Positions 1 to 7,859 of a DNA stretch of 10,987 bases are shown here, in pieces. The position numbers were made by a program, and so were the translations under genes. The stretch is taken from positions 2,332 to 13,318 of the forward strand of contig DBXL01000233.1 in the NCBI GenBank assembly GCA_002309275.1, given 5' to 3'. The notes below the pieces were generated by a model. That model had not been told where the DNA came from. It made no database searches and was given only the letters and a program-made list of their open reading frames with translations. This DNA is from Ruminococcaceae bacterium UBA1213 (GTDB lineage Bacteria; Bacillota; Clostridia; Oscillospirales; Acutalibacteraceae). Positions within the stretch are counted from its first letter, which is position 1, and each line of letters opens with the position of its first letter.

Positions 1-188
1 TTGATGAATTGTTCAACCTGACTGTCATCATTGATTCTGATAGTCATTCTTGAAAAGCCCTCTATGCCGGCAGGGCTGACAGTAAGGCTGTCTATATTAA
101 AGCCACGTCTTGAAATGAGGCTTGTCACTCTCAGAAGTACACCGGGGTGATTATGCACTAAAAGTCCTATAATATGTTTGCTTTCCAT
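1..188 (-). CDS. ilvN: Acetolactate synthase small (regulatory) subunit, N-terminal part
   Basis: Regulatory subunit of acetohydroxyacid synthase, which activates the catalytic subunit and usually carries feedback inhibition by valine in branched-chain amino acid synthesis. The visible 62 codons start MESKHIIGLLVHNHPGVL and continue with RGFNIDSLTVSP and RMTIRI, the classic ACT-domain pattern of IlvN. The start ATG is the complement of positions 186-188. A GGAG ribosome site lies about 8 bases upstream, inside the end of ilvB. The gap to the ilvB stop codon is only 5 bases, so the two are translationally linked. The gene runs off the left edge, so the rest of the ACT domain and the C-terminal half are missing. 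The family identity is clear; allosteric behaviour cannot be read from this fragment. Confidence 0.95.
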   Translation of the reverse strand, partial: MESKHIIGLLVHNHPGVLLRVTSLISRRGFNIDSLTVSPAGIEGFSRMTIRINDDSQVEQFI

Positions 189-193
189 TTGTA

Positions 194-1867
194 TCACTCC
201 ATTTCTGTAATCAATTCATCAACCGTTTTTCCGGGGGGTATCATAGGCAGTACGTTTTCATCAGGGGAGATTTTGCAGTCTATTACAACGGGTTCATTGA
301 GTGCAAAAGCCTTTGCAAGAACGTCTGACACTTCATCATCATTGTGAATTACCATGCCTTTCACGCCGAAACCCTCTGCCACTTTGGCAAAATCGGTTTT
401 TCTGTGGGGGTCTGTCTGTGAAAATCTCCTGCCATAGAATAATTTCTGCCACTGTCTGACCATGCCGAGAACGGTGTTATTCAGTACAACTATGACAATC
501 GGCAGGTTATAAGAACGTACAGTCGCCAATTCATTCAAATTCATATGGAAACTTCCGTCACCTGTGAAAAGCACAACTCTCTTATCAGGATTGGCAACAG
601 CCGAGCCGACAGCCGCACCCATGCCGTAACCCATTGTACCAAGTCCGCCGGATGTACACCATGTACGAGGCTTTTCAAATTTGTATTTCTGTGAAACCCA
701 CATCTGATGTTGTCCAACGTCTGTGACGATTATATCATCATCACTTGTAAGTTTTCTGACTTCTTCAATAATATGGTACGGGTGTGCATACATATCGGAT
801 TTGGGTGTTTCTGTAACAGAGGAGTTTTTGCCCCATTCCTCCACCTGTGCAATCCATTCATCATGCTTGATTTCTTCCACTGTATCTGAAAGCTTTTGGA
901 GAGTGTCTTTCAGGTCGCCCAGTACACAGCAGTCTATTTTGACATTTTTATTGATTTCAGCTTTATCAATGTCAAGCTGAATGATAGAGGCATCTTTACC
1001 GAATTTTTCTCTGTCGCCTGCCACACGGTCAGAAAATCTTGCACCGACTGCAATAATTAAATCACAATTATCGGTTGCTTTGCCTGTTTCATAACCGCCA
1101 TGCATACCGATAGTACCCATGAAAAGCCTGTGAGATGACGGAAAACCGCCCAAGCCCATTACAGAACTTGCAATAGGACAGTCTATTTTTTCAGCGAATG
1201 CAAGCAGTTCTTTTTCAGCGTCTGCACTCACGACACCACCGCCCATGTATATCATAGGTCTTTTGGAATTTTTTATAATATCGGCGGCAATATTGAAATC
1301 AGCCTGTTCAGAGATGAGTTCATTTTTGATTTTCTCAGGCTCAACTTTTTCATACTCGCATTTTGCACCTGTGACATCTTTGGGAATATCTATCAAAACA
1401 GGACCTTTTCTGCCGGACATGGCGATTTTAAAAGCCTTTCTGATGACGTTGGCAAGGTCTTTGACATCTTTTACAATGAAGTTGTGCTTGGTGACGGGGA
1501 GGGTGATACCGCAAATATCGACTTCCTGGAAGCTGTCACGGGCAAGCAGGTCATTCGTAACATTGCCTGTGATTGCCACCATAGGAATAGAATCCATATA
1601 AGCGGTTGCAATGCCTGTGACAAGATTAGTGGCACCAGGACCGGAAGTGGCAATGACAACACCGCATTTGCCTGTTGTGCGTGCATAGCCGTCAGCAGCA
1701 TGGGAAGCCCCCTGCTCGTGAGAGGAAAGAATGTGAGTTATTTTATCGCTGTACTTATAGAGAGCGTCATATATATTCAGTACCGCACCGCCCGGATAGC
1801 CGAATACAGTGTCAACACCCTGCTCCAAAAGACATTCAGCAATAATTTCTGAACCGTTTAAAAGCAT
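194..1867 (-). CDS. ilvB: Acetolactate synthase large (catalytic) subunit
   Basis: Thiamine-diphosphate enzyme that joins two pyruvates to 2-acetolactate, or pyruvate and 2-oxobutyrate to 2-aceto-2-hydroxybutyrate, the first common step of valine, leucine and isoleucine synthesis; cytosolic. The 557 residues match the usual family length. Visible motifs are FGYPGGAVLNIYDAL (about 22-36), the catalytic glutamate E51 in SSHEQGASHAADGYAR, the TSGPGATNLVTG loop, the cofactor signature GDG at about 436 ending in NN at 463-464, and WQKLFYGRRFSQ after it. The C-terminal VLPMIPPGKTVDEL is typical of the anabolic FAD-containing enzyme rather than the catabolic AlsS. The start is supported by GGAGGTT (complement of 1876-1882) 8 bases upstream. 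It is the first gene of an operon with ilvN. The leader is too short to hold a T-box or attenuator. Confidence 0.97.
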   Translation of the reverse strand: MLLNGSEIIAECLLEQGVDTVFGYPGGAVLNIYDALYKYSDKITHILSSHEQGASHAADGYARTTGKCGVVIATSGPGATNLVTGIATAYMDSIPMVAITGNVTNDLLARDSFQEVDICGITLPVTKHNFIVKDVKDLANVIRKAFKIAMSGRKGPVLIDIPKDVTGAKCEYEKVEPEKIKNELISEQADFNIAADIIKNSKRPMIYMGGGVVSADAEKELLAFAEKIDCPIASSVMGLGGFPSSHRLFMGTIGMHGGYETGKATDNCDLIIAVGARFSDRVAGDREKFGKDASIIQLDIDKAEINKNVKIDCCVLGDLKDTLQKLSDTVEEIKHDEWIAQVEEWGKNSSVTETPKSDMYAHPYHIIEEVRKLTSDDDIIVTDVGQHQMWVSQKYKFEKPRTWCTSGGLGTMGYGMGAAVGSAVANPDKRVVLFTGDGSFHMNLNELATVRSYNLPIVIVVLNNTVLGMVRQWQKLFYGRRFSQTDPHRKTDFAKVAEGFGVKGMVIHNDDEVSDVLAKAFALNEPVVIDCKISPDENVLPMIPPGKTVDELITEME

Positions 1868-1907
1868 AATTTTTTAACCTCCAAAGAAAATAATTTCATA
1901 CTCAATC

Positions 1908-1936
1908 ATTTTAGCACAAAATAAAAATAATAGCAA
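1908..1936 (-). promoter_or_regulatory. Putative sigma-A promoter of ilvBN
   Basis: On the minus strand TTGCTA (complement of 1931-1936) and TAAAAT (complement of 1908-1913) are separated by exactly 17 bases. A TG lies one base upstream of the -10 box (extended -10). Transcription would start near 1900, giving a leader of about 30 bases before the ilvB ATG. It was found by eye in an AT-rich region, so chance similarity is possible. Confidence 0.55.
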
Positions 1937-2009
1937 CAATATTTATGTATATAATAAAAAATGTTTTTGGCACAAAAATGCTTTGATATGTCACTTTGTT
2001 TAAAAAATG

Positions 2010-2038
2010 TTGATTTTTAAAAAGAAATATGGTATTAT
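2010..2038 (+). promoter_or_regulatory. Putative sigma-A promoter of the giant ATPase operon
   Basis: TTGATT (2010-2015) and TATTAT (2033-2038) are separated by 17 bases, with TG one base before the -10 box. The predicted start near 2045 leaves a leader of about 50 bases carrying GGGGAGG (2083-2089). An inverted repeat TTTAAAAA / TTTTTAAA (1999-2006 and 2014-2021) overlaps the -35 box and could be an operator, but it is low-complexity AT sequence. The divergent ilvB promoter lies about 75 bases away. Confidence 0.6.
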
Positions 2039-2096
2039 TACAATAATATTCATTTGCAGATGGATATAAAAAAATTTTTGTCGGGGAGGCAGAAAA

Positions 2097-5000
2097 ATGG
2101 GAATTTTCAGTGAATTTTTAACGAAACTGAATCAGGGCGATTATGTCAGAATCACCCAGACCAACGGACAAATAGTAGAAGGAACTGTCGTGGAAAATGA
2201 CACAGAGGGAGCAGTTTCACTTCAAGTGACGATGACGGCAATGATAAGATATGGAGCAATAGACTCCCTGTCGGTCATCTCCAAGGGAAATGCGGGAACC
2301 GAAAGCAGTAGTCCCGATACTTCAAAGGCAGAGAATACAAGTCAAAAGCCTGTGGAAAAGAACGATATGGACATATCGGCATTTCCGAAAATACAGCCGT
2401 TTGTTTCAAGCAAAAAACTCAATTTTGATGTATCGGAAGAGGAGTTTTCGGAGGCATTCGGAAAGCTTGATGAAAGTGATAAAACCATGCTGAAATCGAC
2501 TTATGAAACTGTATTGAATGAATATGGAAATTATGGAGATGACAAGGGCAATGCACAAATTACTGTGGCAAATCTTGTAAAGCTTGCTGAAAGCGACAGG
2601 ATAAATGATTTTAAGAAAGCCTATGTTTTTGCGGCATACGGTGCGGCACTTCTTGATAATTTCAGAATTTCATCTGAATATTTTTATTACGGCGATGAAT
2701 TGAGGAAGGCATATCTTTCGGCATATGAGGGTGCTTACAGAGATGGGGAAGAAAGTTCTTATCAGTCTGCGGCGGCTCTGGCAGTGCTGTATATACTATA
2801 CAGCCCCACAGAACAGTATTTTGAAGAGGCAGCCGCCTGTTTAAGAGAGTGCTGTGTGAAGTGCAGGGATATTTCGGGAATAGAATTTATATTTGAAAAT
2901 GCCAAGGATAATTTGAGGAAAGCCTATGCTTATGAGGCATTGAGGCAGGTCGCTGAAAAGGCGAAAGCGGTATTTGATGAAAATTCTGTCAGAAAGTCCG
3001 TTGAGGCTGCAAAGGAAAAGTATATTTCAGACAAGGTACTGTCGGATATATTGCAGATGTCTGCGAAAAAGTCACAGATACCTGCTCAGAAGGCTGCCAG
3101 AAAGGAAATAAAGCCTGTTGTTGCCGTACAGCCTGAAATTGTTTTTGATACAGAGGGAAAAATAGTAAGCCTGAATGCGTTCAGGGAAACAGGGCAAATT
3201 ATCGGTCAAAGCGGTTCTGCCTATGAATTTGACTTCAAAGAGGTGGCAGACGATAAAATTGACAAGCTGATAAAGAATATCATCAAAAAGAGTCCCAGAG
3301 CCGAAAAGCTTTCGATAGACGTATCTTTCACGGCAGAATTTTCTTCATCAAAGCTGAAAGCTACAAAGATAAAAGCAGGTGTCAAAGTAAAATCACCTGT
3401 AAAGGCGGTTGATACAAAGCTGACTGTCACTGACGCAAACAGAAAATTCAGTGAAAAGAAGTATGAAGAGGCTTTTGAAATATATAAAAAGCTGACAGAG
3501 GAAAATAAGTCAGATGAAGGTTTTGCAGGCTGCATACAGTGTTGTCTTGCCATGTTCAACCAGAACCATGAAAAAAGTGATGAATACAAGCAGGAAGTTC
3601 TTTCGATTATCAATGAATACAGTGACAAGCTGAATTTCACAATGAAAATGGGGACTGCCCTCATACAGATATACACAAGGTTTGAACAGTGGCAGAAGTG
3701 CATAGATGTCATCGGCAGAATGGAAGAAAAGAATATCTTCAAAGACGATAATCAAAGATTCCATCATATGTTCATGAAAGCGGGGGCTTACAGAAGAAAA
3801 GGTGACTTGAAGCAGGCTATTAATATATATCTTGACATGGAGAAATTTGTTGAGAAAAATAAATTGTATAGTAAGCAGTCTGTTATCAGAGATGTCAACT
3901 ACGTTGAAATATCGGAGATGTATGCGGAGCTTGGCGACTATCAGCAGGCAAAATATTTCTATGATACGTCAGGCGACAATCCCAAGAAGCCCGAATTGAA
4001 GAAGAAACTGGAAATGCTTGCAAGGGAGCAGAACAGAATATCTGTTGAAGATGAAAAGGGCTTTGAAGAAGCGGAAAGCCTGCCGTCTGAAGAAGAAACG
4101 GAAAGTATGAGTGAAGACGGGGCAAAAGAGGAAGAAATAGAAACCGTTGATTACAGTGATGAGGGTGCATTTGACAACCTGATGAAAAGTGACGGTGAGA
4201 TTATCAGAACGGCATTTTCATTCAAGCCCGAACAGCTTTATTGTATGATAACATATTTGGCGGCGGCAGCAGAAATATGTGAGAACAGTGAAAGTGAAAA
4301 GGCATCCGACTATTCGGAAATGTCGCTTGCAGGTTCGGTCATATCGGCAAGCAGGCTTGTCAACTCTGCCTATTCCGCCTACGGATTTGCACATGAACAA
4401 AATGCAGATAAATTGATAGTTGACTTTACCGCCTGTCAGTATTCCGTTCCCGAATACAGTGTGAATCTTTTTGCGGCGGCACTGCTCAGGGAAACTTTTG
4501 GAAACAGTCAGATGCAGTCATTTGAGGCGGAAAGACTGATAGATGAATTTGAGAGAGCAGGAAACAATGAATATACGGCTCCCGTGTCCGCACTTGCCCA
4601 GATTTTCAATGAGTTCAGGGAGAAAACTGCATACTGCATTGATATGTTTGCGGATTATAACAGCAAGAATGCAGAGGCGGAGTCTGTCATAAAAGATGCG
4701 AATGAATGTTCGGAGTATATCAGCCAGAGAGTGAAAGCAATGGAAAGTCAGGGCAGAGTAAGACGTGCAAGAGAGCTTATTTTCCATGATGAAAACAGTA
4801 TTCTTAAACAGGCACTGAATGCAGTCTGCACCAATGATGTTTCCAAGGCTCCAAAGATAAAGAAGACCATGACAGAGCTGTTTATGAGGAATGATACAGA
4901 GTTCAGTGTTGAAAATGCGGATATAAAGAAAATAGACAGATTCATAGATGAAAAGTGGAACGAGTCAAAAGAAATCATTCTTTCCGAAAACAGACATCTT

Positions 5001-7859
5001 AACAGACCGTATGACAATCTCAAAGGCGGTAAGAGAAATAATATTGTTGTCATGCTCAAAAGGGTGATAGACTGTGTATGCAGATGGTCAGCGGTTTCCG
5101 AAAGCGTCGAGATAATCAATAACAAGTATTATACACAGATATATGAAGGATACCGTGATTATATCATAGACAATCTGGAAAATCTGACGGAACTCAGTGA
5201 AAAAAATCTGGAAAAGGGCTTTGACTGGGGTATCCACAGTATCAATCTTGCAGCCGCTGAACTTTTGGCGAAAATGGAAGGCACTTATGAAAAAGCAGAG
5301 AAAAAATATATGTATATAGATTTTCTCAGGAGCGGTCATGTACTGCTTGATGACAATTATATCCCCGATATTACGGCAACATTCAGTGATTTGCCCGACT
5401 TCAATATATTTGCAAGGATAAAGGCTCATTCACAGACAAAACTGCCTGACTTTAAATACAGAGTCCAGCAGATATTCAGTGACAATATACATAATCATAA
5501 TTTCCGTTCCGTCAATCTCATAAAGGACTATGCCGTGTATAAAAATGACAGGGACGTTTCAGAACATTCTTCATTTGAATATTTTGATGCGTGTGTAAGA
5601 CTGAGCAGTCAGCGTACTACTCACTATTACAAGGATTTTAAAAATGAATTGGAACTCTATGAAAGCTATGGCAGCATATCCAATATTACAGGATATAAAA
5701 GCTTTATTGCAAGGAATATAGATGCATGGTATGCACTCTCGGTGTCAAGCAGCGACTTTGGATTTTTCAGTGACATCATAGAGGAGTATAAGCAGAATAT
5801 CGCCAAAAATGCGGAATCCACTGCCAACAGGCTCATGCAGCAATTAAATGACATTGCCAATGATGAAAACTATGATTTCGGCATATACAGCAAGGAAAAA
5901 ATAAAAGAATACATTGAGGACAGAAACTTTTCCATAGCCGAAAATATCCTCAACTGCATAAGACGTGGAGATATAAAGAGTATCACGGATTTTGCCAAGG
6001 AGCCTGTTGAGATATTCAGAAACTTTATGGCAGAGTATGAAACTCTTCACAGAGCCGTTTCGTCAGATGCAAACAGCAGTCTGCAAAAAGCACTTTGTTC
6101 TTACTACAATACAAGAAACGTGGAAAGGGCTTTGCAGAAAGCAAGCAATATGTATGGAGTAAATAAAGAACTGCGTGGCGGTACTTCCCTCGTGCAGAAC
6201 TGGCCTGCCTCGAAGCCTGCGGGAGCGGAGAGAATTTCAAAAATCATCTCACAGCTTGGATTTGCCGTTGAGGGCGTGAGTGAGATGGCTTCCACCAATG
6301 AAGATATGTACAGCGTGAAAATAAAGAAGAAAACAGGAAAAGTCAATTATCCCCATCCCATACCCGCTTACGGTTCTCTTACGGAGTCTGAGGGAGTGAG
6401 AGTGCTTTTCCTTGACGGGCGTTTCAATACAGACCAGCTTATTGACAAATTCCGTGAACTGAACAGCGTTTCACAGAATACCATAGTTATGCTCAACTGG
6501 GCTTTGAGCAAGGAGGAAAGACGGCGTTTTGCAAGAAAGATAAAAGAGGAAAAATCCCTTTCAAAGACATTTCTGCTGATAGACAGAGTGATTTTGCTGT
6601 ACCTTGCAAAGCACTATCAGGCAAACAGTATCAGCCGTATGCTCATGGCGGCAGGTATGCCTTTTGCCTATAATCAGCCGTTCTGTCCGAAGCCCAATGC
6701 AGATATGCCCCCCGAACTCTTTACAGGCAGAAAAACCGAACTGGAACAGATAGAGTCATACAGCGGAGTCAATCTTGTATATGGCGGCAGACAGCTCGGC
6801 AAAAGTTCACTTTTGAAAATGGCTGCCAATGAGATAGACGGAAATGAACATCAAAGAGCCGTTGTCATAAGCATAAAGGGCAGAAATTATACAGAAACCG
6901 CTTTGAGAGTATCTCAGGAACTTGTAATTAATGACATTCTTCCCGAAGGCTCGGAGTGCAGTGACTGGGATATGCTTTCCATGCATATAAGAAAACGTCT
7001 GAAAGACCAGACTTCCGAAAACCGCATTTCTTATCTTCTGCTCATGCTTGATGAGGCAGATGAATTCATTGCCAGCAGTAAAGAAATAGATTACCGTCCC
7101 ATAACCCTGCTCAAAGAGATGCTTTCATCAAACTTTAAATTTGTGCTTGCAGGCTTGCATAATCTTTCTAAATTTGACCATGAATTCTATGCCCATAACT
7201 CCGACTTTGCTCACCTTGAATCATGTGTCATATACCCGTTCAAACGCCCCGAAGCGACAGAACTGCTGACACATTCGCTTGCTTATCTCGGATTTGTATT
7301 CAGTGATGAAGTGATAAACCTCATTCTTGCCAAAACGAATTATTTCCCCGGACTGATACATCTCTACGGACAAAAGCTCATACTTGCCATGACAAATGAG
7401 GATTATGCGGGATACAGTGAAACGGAAACGCCCTATTACGAAGTGACGGAGAGCCATATTAAAAAAGTGCTTTCCGATCCGGGCTTTAAAGATGAGATAA
7501 AAAGTAAACTGAGAATGACTCTTGAAGTCGAGGGAAAGGAAAACAGTCCTTACTATGTGATAGCCCTGATACTTGCGTATCTCTATTACGAGGAGGAAAA
7601 CAAAGATGAAAATGAAAGGCAGACAGGCTTTAAAATTGAAGAAGTCGTGAACAAGGCAAAAAGTGATGAAATCAATATTCTTCTTGCCTACAGCAAAGAG
7701 CAGATTACAGAACTTTTCAAAGAGATGTGGGACTTGAATATACTGACTTCAAAAGATGATTTGTATATGTTCTCGACAGAGGGATTCCGTGAACTGCTCG
7801 GCACAAGGGAAGACGTGAATACAGAGCTTTCAAAATACATGGGAGGCAGAGTTGAATGA
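2097..7859 (+). CDS. Giant Sm-like/OB/TPR protein with C-terminal STAND-type P-loop ATPase
   Basis: 1920 residues, no signal peptide and no clear membrane segment, so probably cytoplasmic. By rough residue position: 13-62 resembles an Sm/LSm (Hfq-type) fold, with a VRITQTNGQIVEGTVVEND strand pair and a later IRYGAIDSLSVI like the Sm2 motif. 352-428 resembles a cold-shock/OB fold (GKIVSLNAFRETGQI, then AYEFDFKEV and SKLKATKIKAG). 445-641 looks like TPR repeats (KFSEKKYEEAFEIYKKL; AGAYRRKGDLKQAINIYL; YAELGDYQQAKYFYD). 651-694 is an acidic linker. 695-1370 is mostly helical and unrecognised. 1390-1531 is a conserved-looking lead-in (HPIPAYGS, ERRRFARKI, LLIDRVILLYLA). 1543-1790 is the ATPase: GRKTELEQI, Walker A GGRQLGKSS (K1569), Walker B LLLMLDEADEF (D1652, E1653) and a sensor-like FVLAGLHNLSKF. 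1815-1910 looks like a winged helix. The start has GGGGAGG 7 bases upstream. It overlaps the next gene by 4 bases, implying coupled translation. From memory, the ELFTGRKTELEQI...YGGRQLGKSSLL block resembles large ATPases of proposed NTP-dependent conflict systems; I could not check this. The ATPase call is firm. The Sm, OB and TPR calls are by eye, and the biological role is unknown. Confidence 0.85.
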   Translation: MGIFSEFLTKLNQGDYVRITQTNGQIVEGTVVENDTEGAVSLQVTMTAMIRYGAIDSLSVISKGNAGTESSSPDTSKAENTSQKPVEKNDMDISAFPKIQPFVSSKKLNFDVSEEEFSEAFGKLDESDKTMLKSTYETVLNEYGNYGDDKGNAQITVANLVKLAESDRINDFKKAYVFAAYGAALLDNFRISSEYFYYGDELRKAYLSAYEGAYRDGEESSYQSAAALAVLYILYSPTEQYFEEAAACLRECCVKCRDISGIEFIFENAKDNLRKAYAYEALRQVAEKAKAVFDENSVRKSVEAAKEKYISDKVLSDILQMSAKKSQIPAQKAARKEIKPVVAVQPEIVFDTEGKIVSLNAFRETGQIIGQSGSAYEFDFKEVADDKIDKLIKNIIKKSPRAEKLSIDVSFTAEFSSSKLKATKIKAGVKVKSPVKAVDTKLTVTDANRKFSEKKYEEAFEIYKKLTEENKSDEGFAGCIQCCLAMFNQNHEKSDEYKQEVLSIINEYSDKLNFTMKMGTALIQIYTRFEQWQKCIDVIGRMEEKNIFKDDNQRFHHMFMKAGAYRRKGDLKQAINIYLDMEKFVEKNKLYSKQSVIRDVNYVEISEMYAELGDYQQAKYFYDTSGDNPKKPELKKKLEMLAREQNRISVEDEKGFEEAESLPSEEETESMSEDGAKEEEIETVDYSDEGAFDNLMKSDGEIIRTAFSFKPEQLYCMITYLAAAAEICENSESEKASDYSEMSLAGSVISASRLVNSAYSAYGFAHEQNADKLIVDFTACQYSVPEYSVNLFAAALLRETFGNSQMQSFEAERLIDEFERAGNNEYTAPVSALAQIFNEFREKTAYCIDMFADYNSKNAEAESVIKDANECSEYISQRVKAMESQGRVRRARELIFHDENSILKQALNAVCTNDVSKAPKIKKTMTELFMRNDTEFSVENADIKKIDRFIDEKWNESKEIILSENRHLNRPYDNLKGGKRNNIVVMLKRVIDCVCRWSAVSESVEIINNKYYTQIYEGYRDYIIDNLENLTELSEKNLEKGFDWGIHSINLAAAELLAKMEGTYEKAEKKYMYIDFLRSGHVLLDDNYIPDITATFSDLPDFNIFARIKAHSQTKLPDFKYRVQQIFSDNIHNHNFRSVNLIKDYAVYKNDRDVSEHSSFEYFDACVRLSSQRTTHYYKDFKNELELYESYGSISNITGYKSFIARNIDAWYALSVSSSDFGFFSDIIEEYKQNIAKNAESTANRLMQQLNDIANDENYDFGIYSKEKIKEYIEDRNFSIAENILNCIRRGDIKSITDFAKEPVEIFRNFMAEYETLHRAVSSDANSSLQKALCSYYNTRNVERALQKASNMYGVNKELRGGTSLVQNWPASKPAGAERISKIISQLGFAVEGVSEMASTNEDMYSVKIKKKTGKVNYPHPIPAYGSLTESEGVRVLFLDGRFNTDQLIDKFRELNSVSQNTIVMLNWALSKEERRRFARKIKEEKSLSKTFLLIDRVILLYLAKHYQANSISRMLMAAGMPFAYNQPFCPKPNADMPPELFTGRKTELEQIESYSGVNLVYGGRQLGKSSLLKMAANEIDGNEHQRAVVISIKGRNYTETALRVSQELVINDILPEGSECSDWDMLSMHIRKRLKDQTSENRISYLLLMLDEADEFIASSKEIDYRPITLLKEMLSSNFKFVLAGLHNLSKFDHEFYAHNSDFAHLESCVIYPFKRPEATELLTHSLAYLGFVFSDEVINLILAKTNYFPGLIHLYGQKLILAMTNEDYAGYSETETPYYEVTESHIKKVLSDPGFKDEIKSKLRMTLEVEGKENSPYYVIALILAYLYYEEENKDENERQTGFKIEEVVNKAKSDEINILLAYSKEQITELFKEMWDLNILTSKDDLYMFSTEGFRELLGTREDVNTELSKYMGGRVE

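Noticed and set aside
1484..1852. 122-codon plus-strand open frame antisense to ilvB
   Set aside because: It lies wholly inside a well-conserved enzyme gene, has no ribosome site and encodes no recognisable protein; it is a shadow frame.
1868..1900. T-box riboswitch or leader-peptide attenuator before ilvB
   Set aside because: The leader is too short, with no terminator stem and no run of branched-chain codons.
3221..3742. 173-codon minus-strand open frame inside the giant ATPase gene
   Set aside because: Ser/Phe-rich composition typical of reading AGA/GAA-rich coding DNA backwards; no ribosome site or promoter.
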